A stretch of DNA of 8,984 nt. Origin: Rubrobacter sp. GTDB taxonomy: Bacteria > Actinomycetota > Rubrobacteria > Rubrobacterales > Rubrobacteraceae. The stretch is from NCBI GenBank assembly GCA_013815485.1, contig JACDGB010000045.1:1-8984 (forward strand), given 5' to 3'. Of this stretch, positions 1-5,881 are shown piece by piece. The first letter of the stretch is position 1. Each line of letters starts with the position of its first letter. The position numbers were made by a program, and so were the translations under genes. The notes beneath the pieces were generated by a model. That model was not told the DNA's origin. It made no database searches and saw only the letters and a list, made by a program, of their open reading frames with translations.

Positions 1-44
1 ATTGGAGGATCTGGAGGGTGGACGGTCTGTGTACACGGTCGAAT

Positions 45-51
45 GGAGGAG
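45..51 (+). promoter_or_regulatory. Ribosome binding site that decides the LLM start
   Basis: GGAGGAG is a strong Shine-Dalgarno match. GGAGG ends 8 nt before the ATG at 58. It would be internal to the five-codon-longer reading from the ATG at 43, so it argues for the shorter protein. Confidence 0.7.
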
Positions 52-57
52 CAGCGC

Positions 58-939
58 ATGCGCATCGGATTGCAGATACCGAGTTTTACCTGGCCGGAGG
101 CTCCCGCCTCGATAGGCTCGAAGTTCGCGGAGATCGGCAAGACCGCGGACGAAGCCGGGTTCGCGAGCATCTGGGTGATGGACCACTTCTTCCAGATCGA
201 GTACGTGGGAGAGCCCGAGGAGCCGATGCTCGAAGGTTACAGCGCCCTGAGTTACCTGGCCGGCGTTACCGAACGGGCGAAGCTCGGGACGCTGGTGACG
301 GGGGTTCAGTATCGTCATCCGGGAGTCCTGATCAAGACGGCCACGACGCTCGACGTGCTCTCCGGCGGGCGGGCGTACCTCGGGATCGGGGCTGGCTGGT
401 ACGAGCGTGAATCGAAGGGTCTCGGCGTGCCTTTCCCCTCAACGGGCGAACGCTTCGAGCGGCTCGAGGAGACCTTGCGGATCGCACACCAGATGTGGTC
501 AGGGAAGGCCGATCCTTTCGAAGGCGAGCACTATCATCTGGAGGAGACGCTCAACAGCCCGGCCGCGATCTCTAGGCCGCATCCCCCGATAATGATCGGC
601 GGTTCTGGAGAGAGGAAGACCCTGCGGCTGGTCGCGCAATACGCCGACGCCTGCAACCTCTTCGCCTACGGCGGACCGGAGGCTATACGCCACAAGCTCG
701 ACGTGCTGAAAGGCCACTGCGAGGACATTGGCCGCGACTACGATGAGATCGAGAAGACCGCCCTCGGGACCGTCGAACTGGCTCCCGGAGCGATGTCTGC
801 GGATCAGGTCATAGACATGTGCCGCGATCTCGGCGAGGCGGGCATCGAGCACCTCATCTTCAACATGCCCAACGTGCATGAGATCTCACCGCTAGGGATC
901 TTCGGACGCGAGGTCATCCCGGCGGTCGCGGAGCTTTGA
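58..939 (+). CDS. LLM-class F420-dependent oxidoreductase
   Basis: This is a 293-residue luciferase-like monooxygenase (LLM) superfamily protein of the coenzyme F420-dependent branch. These are cytosolic TIM-barrel enzymes that pass hydride between F420 (sometimes FMN) and an organic substrate; the substrate cannot be read from the sequence. Visible family hallmarks are the N-terminal strand MRIGLQIPSF, the segment AGFASIWVMDHFF (33-45), the stretch around YRHPGVLIKTATTLDVLSGG (85-104), GIGAGWYERE (109-118), ERFERLEETLRI (131-142) and PPIMIGGSGERKTLRL (176-191). Length is normal for the family. An ATG at 43 is in frame, but GGAGGAG at 45-51 lies inside that extension and 6-8 nt before the ATG at 58, so 58 is preferred. 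It is followed by an SMR relic and shows no operon link to the minus-strand genes. Family call is firm; the exact reaction is unknown. Confidence 0.9.
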   Translation: MRIGLQIPSFTWPEAPASIGSKFAEIGKTADEAGFASIWVMDHFFQIEYVGEPEEPMLEGYSALSYLAGVTERAKLGTLVTGVQYRHPGVLIKTATTLDVLSGGRAYLGIGAGWYERESKGLGVPFPSTGERFERLEETLRIAHQMWSGKADPFEGEHYHLEETLNSPAAISRPHPPIMIGGSGERKTLRLVAQYADACNLFAYGGPEAIRHKLDVLKGHCEDIGRDYDEIEKTALGTVELAPGAMSADQVIDMCRDLGEAGIEHLIFNMPNVHEISPLGIFGREVIPAVAEL

Positions 940-991
940 TCTGAACCTTTTCGTTCGGGCACACTTCGCTTATTCGACTACAGGATGAACC

Positions 992-1084
992 ATGTATGAG
1001 GAAGCGGCGACTGCGCTCAAGCTGGTGTCGCTGGCCCTGATCGTGGCTGGCGTGATCGGCCTCAACCTCGGCGGCGCGCACTGA
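992..1084 (+). pseudogene. C-terminal relic of an SMR/SugE-type efflux transporter
   Basis: The reading ATG...TGA encodes 30 residues containing LKLVSLALIVAGVIGLNL followed by GGAH. This closely resembles the fourth membrane helix and tail of small multidrug resistance proteins, especially the SugE/Gdx branch; from memory E. coli SugE ends with SLALIVLGIIGLKLSTH. Complete SMR proteins have about 105-110 residues and four helices; helices 1-3 are absent here. An in-frame TGA at 986-988 lies just upstream, and the other plus frames between 940 and 991 show no SMR-like sequence. The simplest reading is a gene remnant left by a deletion or rearrangement whose breakpoint lies just before 992. The start codon may be fortuitous, and translation as a one-helix microprotein cannot be excluded. 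Similarity is strong for so short a stretch, but it rests on recalled family sequences. Confidence 0.65.
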
Positions 1085-1137
1085 ACGCGCCCGCGTCCGA
1101 TGAGCATTCTCCCTTCAATGCGCGTCGAACCCCCGGT

Positions 1138-1590
1138 TTAGTTGCTTGTTAGTTCGCGGATCTCGATCCGCAAGTTGTGATTTCGTTCCGCCCACGCCAT
1201 TATGTCGCGGGAACCGGGCTGCGTTCTCCTTCTGTTCGCGCCGGGCTTGGACAAAAACACTAGCCGTGTGACGGGATACCCCGCTTCTTGCGCCAGTAAT
1301 GCTTTCAAAATGTCCCGCTCGAATTCCGAGCTGGGATTGCGCAAACCGAGAGCGACCTCGATCACAGTCGCCTCTTCTGGGAAGAAGAAATCGACAGCCA
1401 GCCTATTGTCGCCGCAAATCTGTTGCTCGGATAAATCTTGTCCGAAGAGGTCATCGGCTCGACGACGGAGTTCCTGCATAAACGCAATAGCCCTTAGATC
1501 GCCAGCTCCTGGACCCGCAAACTCGAAGAAGCCGACACTATCATCGGCGATCCTCTGAGCGAGTTCAATAAGCTGTTCTACTCTGTCCAT
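1138..1590 (-). CDS. Conserved-looking hypothetical protein, possible PD-(D/E)XK-like fold
   Basis: A 150-residue soluble protein with no signal peptide or membrane segment. I do not recognise a named family. The middle region has Asp67 in AVDFFF, Glu78 in VIEVALGL and a helix FERDILKALLAQ (90-101), followed by a hydrophobic strand TRLVFLS (108-114). An Asp about ten residues before E-x-(K/A) and then a charged helix resembles the core of the PD-(D/E)XK nuclease superfamily, but the usual Lys is replaced by Ala80. Lys96 on the helix could substitute, and this remains a fold-level guess. The ATG lies 18 nt after the dapB stop on the same strand, so it is probably read from the lysine operon, although it has only a weak Shine-Dalgarno. 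A hand count over 1141-1560 gives about 55% GC, clearly below the neighbouring genes, which suggests transfer. Confidence 0.7.
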   Translation of the reverse strand: MDRVEQLIELAQRIADDSVGFFEFAGPGAGDLRAIAFMQELRRRADDLFGQDLSEQQICGDNRLAVDFFFPEEATVIEVALGLRNPSSEFERDILKALLAQEAGYPVTRLVFLSKPGANRRRTQPGSRDIMAWAERNHNLRIEIRELTSN

Positions 1591-1608
1591 GCTTACAAGC
1601 GGTCATTC

Positions 1609-2382
1609 TCAAGTTTGCAGCACGTCTCGCATGGAGTACAGGCCCGGTTTCGCTGCGGCGGCGAACCTCGCGGCTCGCAGAGCGCCGTCGGCGAAGGTGC
1701 GGCGGGAGAGGGCGCGGTGGATGACTTCTATCTCTTCGCCTTCGGAATAGAAGATCAGACGGTGCTCCCCGACGACCGCTCCACCTCGCAGCGCGTGGAC
1801 CCCGATCTCACCTTCACTCCGGAGCGAGACGCCTTCCCGCCCGTATACGGCGACCTTATCAAGTTCCTGCCCCCGACCCTCGGCGGCGGCGTTCGCCAGG
1901 AGGAGCGCCGTCCCCGAAGGCGCGTCTTTCTTGTTCCGGTGGTGCGCCTCGACGACCTCGATATCGTAGCCACCGAGCTTCGCTGAGAGGTCGTGCGCCA
2001 CATCGCGCAGCAGGTTCACCCCGACGCTCATGTTTGGGGCGAGCACGATGGGGACGTTTCGCGCCGCTTCTTCGACCCGCGCGCGCTGCGCGTCGTTCAG
2101 GCCGGTGACGCCGATGACGTGGGGCTTTCCGTAGGCGAGGTGGGCGACGACCGCATCCGGGGTGGTGAACTCTATGAGAACTCTAGCGTCTTCGGGCGGC
2201 TCTTCGGTGGCGGCGACGTTTGCCTTTCCCCATCCACACAGCTCGCCGAGGTCTGAGCCGAGTTCGGGGGCGTCGGGCTCGACGGTCCCGCCTACGAGAT
2301 TCATGTCTTCCGTTTCCAGCGCGGCGCGGCAGAGTTCGCGGCCCATGCGGCCGGCTGCGCCTATTATCGTTATCTTCGTCAC
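1609..2382 (-). CDS. dapB: 4-hydroxy-tetrahydrodipicolinate reductase (DapB)
   Basis: Cytosolic enzyme of the diaminopimelate/lysine pathway. It reduces the DapA product to tetrahydrodipicolinate with NAD(P)H. From the GTG start the protein has 257 residues, normal for DapB. The N-terminal Rossmann motif GAAGRMG is at 8-14, and EFTTPDAV (71-78) belongs to the nucleotide-binding half. The family signature runs over 142-159 and reads EAHHRNKKDAPSGTA at 145-159; His147 and Lys151 align with the E. coli catalytic His159 and Lys163. APNMSVGVN (115-123) is also typical. An open frame extends upstream to 2493, but that part lies inside dapA and is proline/arginine-rich out-of-frame sequence. The GTG at 2382-2380 overlaps the dapA stop as GTGA, a standard coupling arrangement, with only a weak GAAGAAG upstream. 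Translation therefore probably depends on dapA. Confidence 0.96.
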   Translation of the reverse strand: MTKITIIGAAGRMGRELCRAALETEDMNLVGGTVEPDAPELGSDLGELCGWGKANVAATEEPPEDARVLIEFTTPDAVVAHLAYGKPHVIGVTGLNDAQRARVEEAARNVPIVLAPNMSVGVNLLRDVAHDLSAKLGGYDIEVVEAHHRNKKDAPSGTALLLANAAAEGRGQELDKVAVYGREGVSLRSEGEIGVHALRGGAVVGEHRLIFYSEGEEIEVIHRALSRRTFADGALRAARFAAAAKPGLYSMRDVLQT

Positions 2383-3272
2383 ACTTCTTCGGGGGTGGGG
2401 AGGAGGTGGCCGCAGGCGTCGAGGGTCTCCTGGAGGTAGCGAAGGTTCTCGCCCTCCATTGGGACCATCGGCAGGCGCATCTCGTCGGAGCACAGGCCGA
2501 GCAGGGAGGCGGCGGTCTTTACCGGGATGGGGTTGGTCTCTACAAAGAGCGCCCGGAAGAGGGGGAGAAGTTCGTAATGAAGCTCGCGGCCCCGCTCGAA
2601 GTCGCCATCCAAGAGGGCGTTCACCATGTCAGAGACGGCGGCGGGGGCGACGTTGGAGGAGACGGAGATCACGCCGACTCCGCCGAGGGACATCAGGGGG
2701 AGCGTCACCGGGTCGTCGCCGGAGATGATGTCGAACTCCTCGCCGCAGAGCCTCCTGATATCGCTCGCCATGTTCATCGAGAGGGTGGACTCCTTGACGC
2801 CCACGATGTTCGAGACCCCGGCCAGCCGAGCCATCGTCGGAGCCTCTATCGTGACGCTGGTGCGGCCCGGAATATTGTAGAGGACGAGGGGAAGGCTCGT
2901 GTTCTCGGCGATAGCCGCGAAGTGGCGGTAGAGACCCTCCTGGGTCGGCTTGTTGTAGTACGGCGCGACTTGCAAGGAGCCGTCGGCACCGGCGTCCTCG
3001 GCCATTCTGGTATATTTGATCGCCATGTCCGTGCTGTTGGAGCCGGAGCCCGCGATGATGGGAACCCGGCCATTGGCGACTCGGACGACGGTCTCTATGA
3101 CCAGCCGGTCTTCGGCCTCGCTCATGGCCGGAGTCTCGCCCGTTGTGCCGCAGGGGACGAGGCCGTGGATGCCATTCTGTATCTGGAACTCCACCATGCC
3201 CTCGAGGGCCTCGACGTCAACCTCGCCGTTCCTGAACGGGGTGACCAGTGCCGTAAACGCGCCGCTAAACAT
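2379..3272 (-). CDS. dapA: 4-hydroxy-tetrahydrodipicolinate synthase (DapA)
   Basis: TIM-barrel aldolase that condenses pyruvate with aspartate semialdehyde, the first step specific to lysine and diaminopimelate. The 297-residue reading has the whole active site: the GTTGE motif (42-46) with Thr43 and Thr44, Tyr106 in PYYNKPT, Tyr132 and Arg137 in YNIPGRT, and the Schiff-base lysine Lys160 in GVKES. These match E. coli Thr44/Thr45, Tyr107, Tyr133, Arg138 and Lys161. A longer reading starts nine codons upstream at 3299. The ATG at 3272 is preferred because it gives the typical N-terminus MFSGAFTALVTPF and has GGAGGAG just upstream. The start lies inside the last codons of lysC (8-bp overlap) and the stop overlaps the dapB start, so the three genes form a coupled unit. 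Confidence 0.97.
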   Translation of the reverse strand: MFSGAFTALVTPFRNGEVDVEALEGMVEFQIQNGIHGLVPCGTTGETPAMSEAEDRLVIETVVRVANGRVPIIAGSGSNSTDMAIKYTRMAEDAGADGSLQVAPYYNKPTQEGLYRHFAAIAENTSLPLVLYNIPGRTSVTIEAPTMARLAGVSNIVGVKESTLSMNMASDIRRLCGEEFDIISGDDPVTLPLMSLGGVGVISVSSNVAPAAVSDMVNALLDGDFERGRELHYELLPLFRALFVETNPIPVKTAASLLGLCSDEMRLPMVPMEGENLRYLQETLDACGHLLPTPEEV

Positions 3273-4494
3273 CTCTCTCCTCCAGTTCGAAGCTTCCATG
3301 CAGACGGCGAACCGCCTCCTCTACCTCCTCAGCCCGCACCACGCATGTTACCTGTATCTCCGAGGTCGAGACCATCCGGATTGGGATACCCGCCTCCCCC
3401 AAAGTATCGAACATCTTCGCCGCGTAACCAGGGCGGTTCAACATCCCTGTCCCCACGACCGATACTTTACCAAGCTTCTCCTCGCCTTCGGCCTTGCCGC
3501 CCAAAGAAACCGCGATCTCTTCGGCCACCTCGCGGGCTTCGGCGAAGTCGCCGCGCCGGACGGTGAAGGCTACGTCGGCCTTGCCATCTTTCAGGCCGCT
3601 CTCAACGATCACATCCACCGAGATGCCGCGCTCCGCGAGCGGCGCGAAGACGCGGCTCAAGGTTCCCGGTCCCGTGCGGATGCCGTTGAGTGTCACGCGG
3701 GCCACGTCCAGGTCGTGGACGATGCCGGCTACCGTCTCCCTGGTCTCCAGCCGTTCCAAGTCATCACCTCCGGTTATTACAGTTCCAGGCCCCTCGCTGA
3801 AGGAACCCTTGACGTGGATCTCGACGCCGTACAATGCGCCAAGCTCGACGGCGCGGGGGTGCATCACCTTTGCCCCGCGCCAGGCCATCTCGGCCATCTC
3901 GGACGGCGAGATGATGGGGATTCTACGGGCTTCGGGTACTATCCTGGGGTCGGCGGTGTAGATGCCGTCAACGTCCGTGTAGATCTCGCACCGATCCGCG
4001 CCAAGCGCAGCCGAGATCGCAACGGCCGTCGTGTCCGACCCTCCCCGCCCGAGCGTCATCACGTCGCCTAAAGAGTTCATCCCCTGAAAACCAGCGACGA
4101 TGACGACGTGGTCTCCGTCGATGAGCTTCTGGATACGCTCCGGCCTCACCTCCGTGATGACCCCCGATCCATAACGTCCGGCGACGGTCATCCCCGCCTG
4201 CGGCCCCGTGAGCGAGGCAGCCGGAATTCCCCGGTCGTGGAGCGCCATCGCGAGCAGAGCGACCGACTGTTCCTCTCCCGTCGCAAGAAGCTGATCTATC
4301 TCCCGCGGAGAAGGGTCCCGGCTCACCTCGCCCGCGAGCCGCAGAAGACGGTCGGTGGTCTTCCCCATCGCCGAGACGGTCACGACGAGATCTAGCCCCG
4401 ACTCCCTGGCGCGGCTCACCCTCCCGGCGACGGCTCGTATGTGTTCGGCGGTAGCAACCGAACTTCCACCATACTTCTGGACTACCAGCCCCAA
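3265..4494 (-). CDS. lysC: Aspartate kinase (aspartokinase) with two C-terminal ACT domains
   Basis: Cytosolic enzyme that phosphorylates aspartate with ATP, opening the lysine, methionine and threonine pathways. From the TTG the protein has 409 residues, typical of monofunctional Gram-positive aspartokinases. The kinase domain (about 1-245) shows the signature VQKYGGSSV (5-13), GRGGSDTTA (149-157) and YTDVDGIYTADPR (172-184). Two ACT regulatory domains follow (roughly 265-325 and 345-405) with GPGTLSRVFAPLAERGISVD and STSEIQVTCVV, the usual sites of feedback control by lysine and/or threonine. An in-frame ATG at 4524 would add ten residues. TTG is preferred because it yields the standard MGLVVQKYGG start and has GGGAGGG 8 nt upstream. 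Leu246 (TTG) is a likely internal start for a separate regulatory subunit. It is the first gene of the lysC-dapA-dapB unit. Confidence 0.96.
   Translation of the reverse strand: MGLVVQKYGGSSVATAEHIRAVAGRVSRARESGLDLVVTVSAMGKTTDRLLRLAGEVSRDPSPREIDQLLATGEEQSVALLAMALHDRGIPAASLTGPQAGMTVAGRYGSGVITEVRPERIQKLIDGDHVVIVAGFQGMNSLGDVMTLGRGGSDTTAVAISAALGADRCEIYTDVDGIYTADPRIVPEARRIPIISPSEMAEMAWRGAKVMHPRAVELGALYGVEIHVKGSFSEGPGTVITGGDDLERLETRETVAGIVHDLDVARVTLNGIRTGPGTLSRVFAPLAERGISVDVIVESGLKDGKADVAFTVRRGDFAEAREVAEEIAVSLGGKAEGEEKLGKVSVVGTGMLNRPGYAAKMFDTLGEAGIPIRMVSTSEIQVTCVVRAEEVEEAVRRLHGSFELEERDV
3277..3283 (-). promoter_or_regulatory. dapA ribosome binding site inside the lysC 3' end
   Basis: On the minus strand GGAGGAG precedes the ATG at 3272, with 6 nt between GGAGG and the ATG. 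It lies within the final lysC codons, so ribosomes finishing lysC would clear or deliver to this site. It selects the ATG at 3272 over the in-frame ATG at 3299. Confidence 0.75.
3757..3771 (-). promoter_or_regulatory. Internal Shine-Dalgarno and TTG start for an aspartokinase beta subunit
   Basis: Within lysC the minus strand carries GGAGGTGAT (3771-3763), nine contiguous bases complementary to the 16S 3' end, then GAC and an in-frame TTG (3759-3757, Leu246). The product would span 3759-3265, 164 residues, covering both ACT domains. Bacillus and Corynebacterium aspartokinases are alpha2beta2 enzymes whose beta subunit is made from just such an in-frame internal start (about residue 250, about 163-172 residues). 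The site sits in the linker after the kinase domain (around TGGDDLERLE), where little protein constraint explains the match. Translation itself is inferred. Confidence 0.65.
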
Positions 4495-4508
4495 AACACT
4501 TCCCTCCC
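4495..4508 (-). promoter_or_regulatory. lysC ribosome binding site supporting a TTG start
   Basis: The minus strand reads GGGAGGGAAGTGTT directly before the TTG at 4494. The core GGAGG is at 4507-4503, 8 nt from the TTG. The competing ATG at 4524 has only GGGCAAG upstream. Confidence 0.6.
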
Positions 4509-4524
4509 GGCGCCCCGGCTCCAT

Positions 4525-4770
4525 CTTGCCCGTAGACTAGCGTATCCGCGCCAGATTCGCGATCCGCAAGTTGCTGCGGTTTTTCGGACGTATTCGCACA
4601 ATAGAGACTATTCGAAGAGGCTGCCGCAGGCACCGGAGAGCATGGCTTTCCTGTTTTTACTTGCAATGCGGAGTACGGCGAACAAGAATGCTATGCGCGT
4701 TGGCAACTCTCCGGGAGACAGCAAGATCCCTCGCCGGAAGGGCCAGCAGGCTGTGGAGCCGATTATCCGG
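4525..4770 (-). other. Gap between the CPBP gene and lysC
   Basis: These 246 bp separate the CPBP stop from lysC and should hold the lysC promoter region. I see no lysine-riboswitch-like architecture, no attenuator with a clear leader peptide and no recognisable gene. A 5-bp inverted repeat (AGCCG 4757-4761 with CGGCT 4768-4772) overlaps the CPBP stop but lacks a T-tract. A separate promoter for the lysine genes is plausible given the gap length. Confidence 0.4.
4539..4569 (-). promoter_or_regulatory. Possible promoter of the lysC-dapA-dapB operon
   Basis: On the minus strand TTGCGG (4569-4564) is followed after 19 nt by TACGCT (4544-4539), which fits the actinobacterial TAnnnT -10 pattern. 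Transcription would begin near 4532 and leave a leader of about 38 nt before the TTG. The 19-nt spacer is longer than ideal, so this is tentative. Confidence 0.3.
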
Positions 4771-5781
4771 CTAGACACTTCGGGACTCCGCCGTCTTCTC
4801 CGGTCCTTGCGCCAGTGGGGCGTGGATCGCCACGCTGCCGCGGCGGATACGGACCCACAGCGCGGTAAGGAGGCTTCCGGCAAGGATCGCGGCGGTCACT
4901 AGTAGCCCGGCTTCGGGGCCGAAAGCTCCGCCCGTCAAGAGCGTGGGTCCGCCTTGCTCGATGGAGATGACCGTGACCCCCACGGGTCCGAGTCCGCTGA
5001 CCGGGAACCCGAATACGTTGCCCTGGAAGAAGTTCCAAGTGATGTGCAGCCCGATGGGGATGGCGAGCTCGCCGGTCAGGACGTAGCCGATCCCCAGCAG
5101 GACGCCAGCCAGGGCGATGTTGATGGTGCTCAATACACCGGCGTTCGGGTTGAACGAGTGCAATGTCCCGAAGAAGAGGGATGTACACGCCCACGCGGCG
5201 AGCACAGCTCCCCGTGGCTCGAAGATGCCGGCCAGGCCCTCGGCGGCATTACGCAGTTCGTAGCCACGATACATCGTCTCCTCAGCCATGCCGACGCAGA
5301 CGAACGCAGCCAACGGAACGAGCACGGCGAGCGCGAAGGGCATCTTGGCGGAGCCGTTCGCCGTCTCGAAGGTTCCCGTTACTTCCACCCATCCAAGGGT
5401 TAGTTGCGCCAGGAATATGGCCGTCATCAGCAGCACGCCCAGCGCCATCCCGAAAAGGAGATCCAGGAACCACCAGCTGCTCAGGCGGAAGCCGAAGTCC
5501 CGGAACAGCCTGCGGTCGAAGAGGCGGCCCGCCAGCCACGCCGTCAGAAAAACCGCCGCCAGGGACGCGAGGTTGGAGATCAGGAACACAGAAGGGGAAC
5601 CGAGGAGCGCGGATATCGCCGGGCCGCCCGCGGACAGAGCCCCGGAACCGAAGCGGACCAGCAGCCATGCCCCCACGACCAGGTTGACGAACACTACCAC
5701 CGCCACCCTGTAGGAAAGGTACTGCGCCAGCAACCGCCACGCGGCGCGGAGCCGCCCGCTCTCATCCGTCAGTGGTTGCAA
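4771..5781 (-). CDS. CPBP-family intramembrane glutamic protease (CAAX-processing/bacteriocin-protection type)
   Basis: A 336-residue polytopic membrane protein of the ABI/CPBP (Rce1-like) family. The three family motifs are present: EETMYR with Glu167, Glu168 and Arg172; FGTLH with Phe204 and His208; and HITWN with His246 and Asn250. Hydrophobic segments lie near 25-45, 64-86, 104-127, 147-166, 191-207, 216-238 and 290-311, suggesting seven or eight helices with the active site in the membrane. Substrates of bacterial members are mostly unknown; roles in peptide export, immunity to self-made peptides or protein scaffolding have been proposed for some. The start is TTG with GGAGG 5 nt upstream. 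The gene lies about 100 bp after the kinase stop, separated by a stem-loop, and 276 bp before lysC, so it may be its own unit. Family call firm, role open. Confidence 0.88.
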   Translation of the reverse strand: MQPLTDESGRLRAAWRLLAQYLSYRVAVVVFVNLVVGAWLLVRFGSGALSAGGPAISALLGSPSVFLISNLASLAAVFLTAWLAGRLFDRRLFRDFGFRLSSWWFLDLLFGMALGVLLMTAIFLAQLTLGWVEVTGTFETANGSAKMPFALAVLVPLAAFVCVGMAEETMYRGYELRNAAEGLAGIFEPRGAVLAAWACTSLFFGTLHSFNPNAGVLSTINIALAGVLLGIGYVLTGELAIPIGLHITWNFFQGNVFGFPVSGLGPVGVTVISIEQGGPTLLTGGAFGPEAGLLVTAAILAGSLLTALWVRIRRGSVAIHAPLAQGPEKTAESRSV

Positions 5782-5786
5782 TAAGA

Positions 5787-5791
5787 CCTCC
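5787..5791 (-). promoter_or_regulatory. Ribosome binding site for the TTG-started CPBP gene
   Basis: GGAGG on the minus strand lies 5 nt before the TTG at 5781. This spacing is at the short end of the effective range and supports TTG as the start. Confidence 0.55.
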
Positions 5792-5797
5792 GTTCAG

Positions 5798-5848
5798 GCG
5801 CGAGAAGGCGGCGCGAGCCGCTATTGGATGGCGCCGCTACTCTCGCGC
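5798..5848 (-). terminator. Compound stem-loop between the kinase and CPBP genes
   Basis: Two nested perfect inverted repeats form one long hairpin. The outer arms are GCGCGAGA (5798-5805) and TCTCGCGC (5841-5848). The inner arms are GCGGCGC (5808-5814) and GCGCCGC (5831-5837), with a small internal loop and a 16-nt apical loop. It starts about 35 nt after the kinase stop. There is no T-tract on either strand, so it is not a canonical intrinsic terminator. It could act as a U-less terminator, an RNA 3'-end stabiliser or a processing site separating the two transcripts. Confidence 0.45.
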
Positions 5849-5881
5849 ATCTCACGCTGCTTCAACGCCGCGGAGGACTTG

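Noticed and set aside
1164..1177. A 14-base exact match (CGATCCGCAAGTTG) between the 3' end of the unknown gene and 4560-4573 upstream of lysC
   Set aside because: A match of this length is expected at appreciable probability in 9 kb compared with itself, and no structure or symmetry accompanies it.
2220..3566. A 448-codon plus-strand open frame, and another of 351 codons at 3016-4071
   Set aside because: Both lie antisense to dapB, dapA and lysC, whose active-site motifs are intact. Their translations are Arg/Gly/Pro-rich without recognisable domains, as expected for shadow frames in GC-rich DNA.
4564..4584. A 5-bp stem (CCGCA/TGCGG) followed by five T on the plus strand, terminator-like
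   Set aside because: It points opposite to all nearby genes, the stem is short, and it overlaps the likely lysC promoter region; no plus-strand transcript needs terminating there.
4525..4770. A lysine riboswitch or attenuator upstream of lysC
   Set aside because: Only about 250 bp are available, there is no multi-stem junction of the expected kind, no strong terminator hairpin with a T-tract on the minus strand, and no Lys-rich leader peptide.
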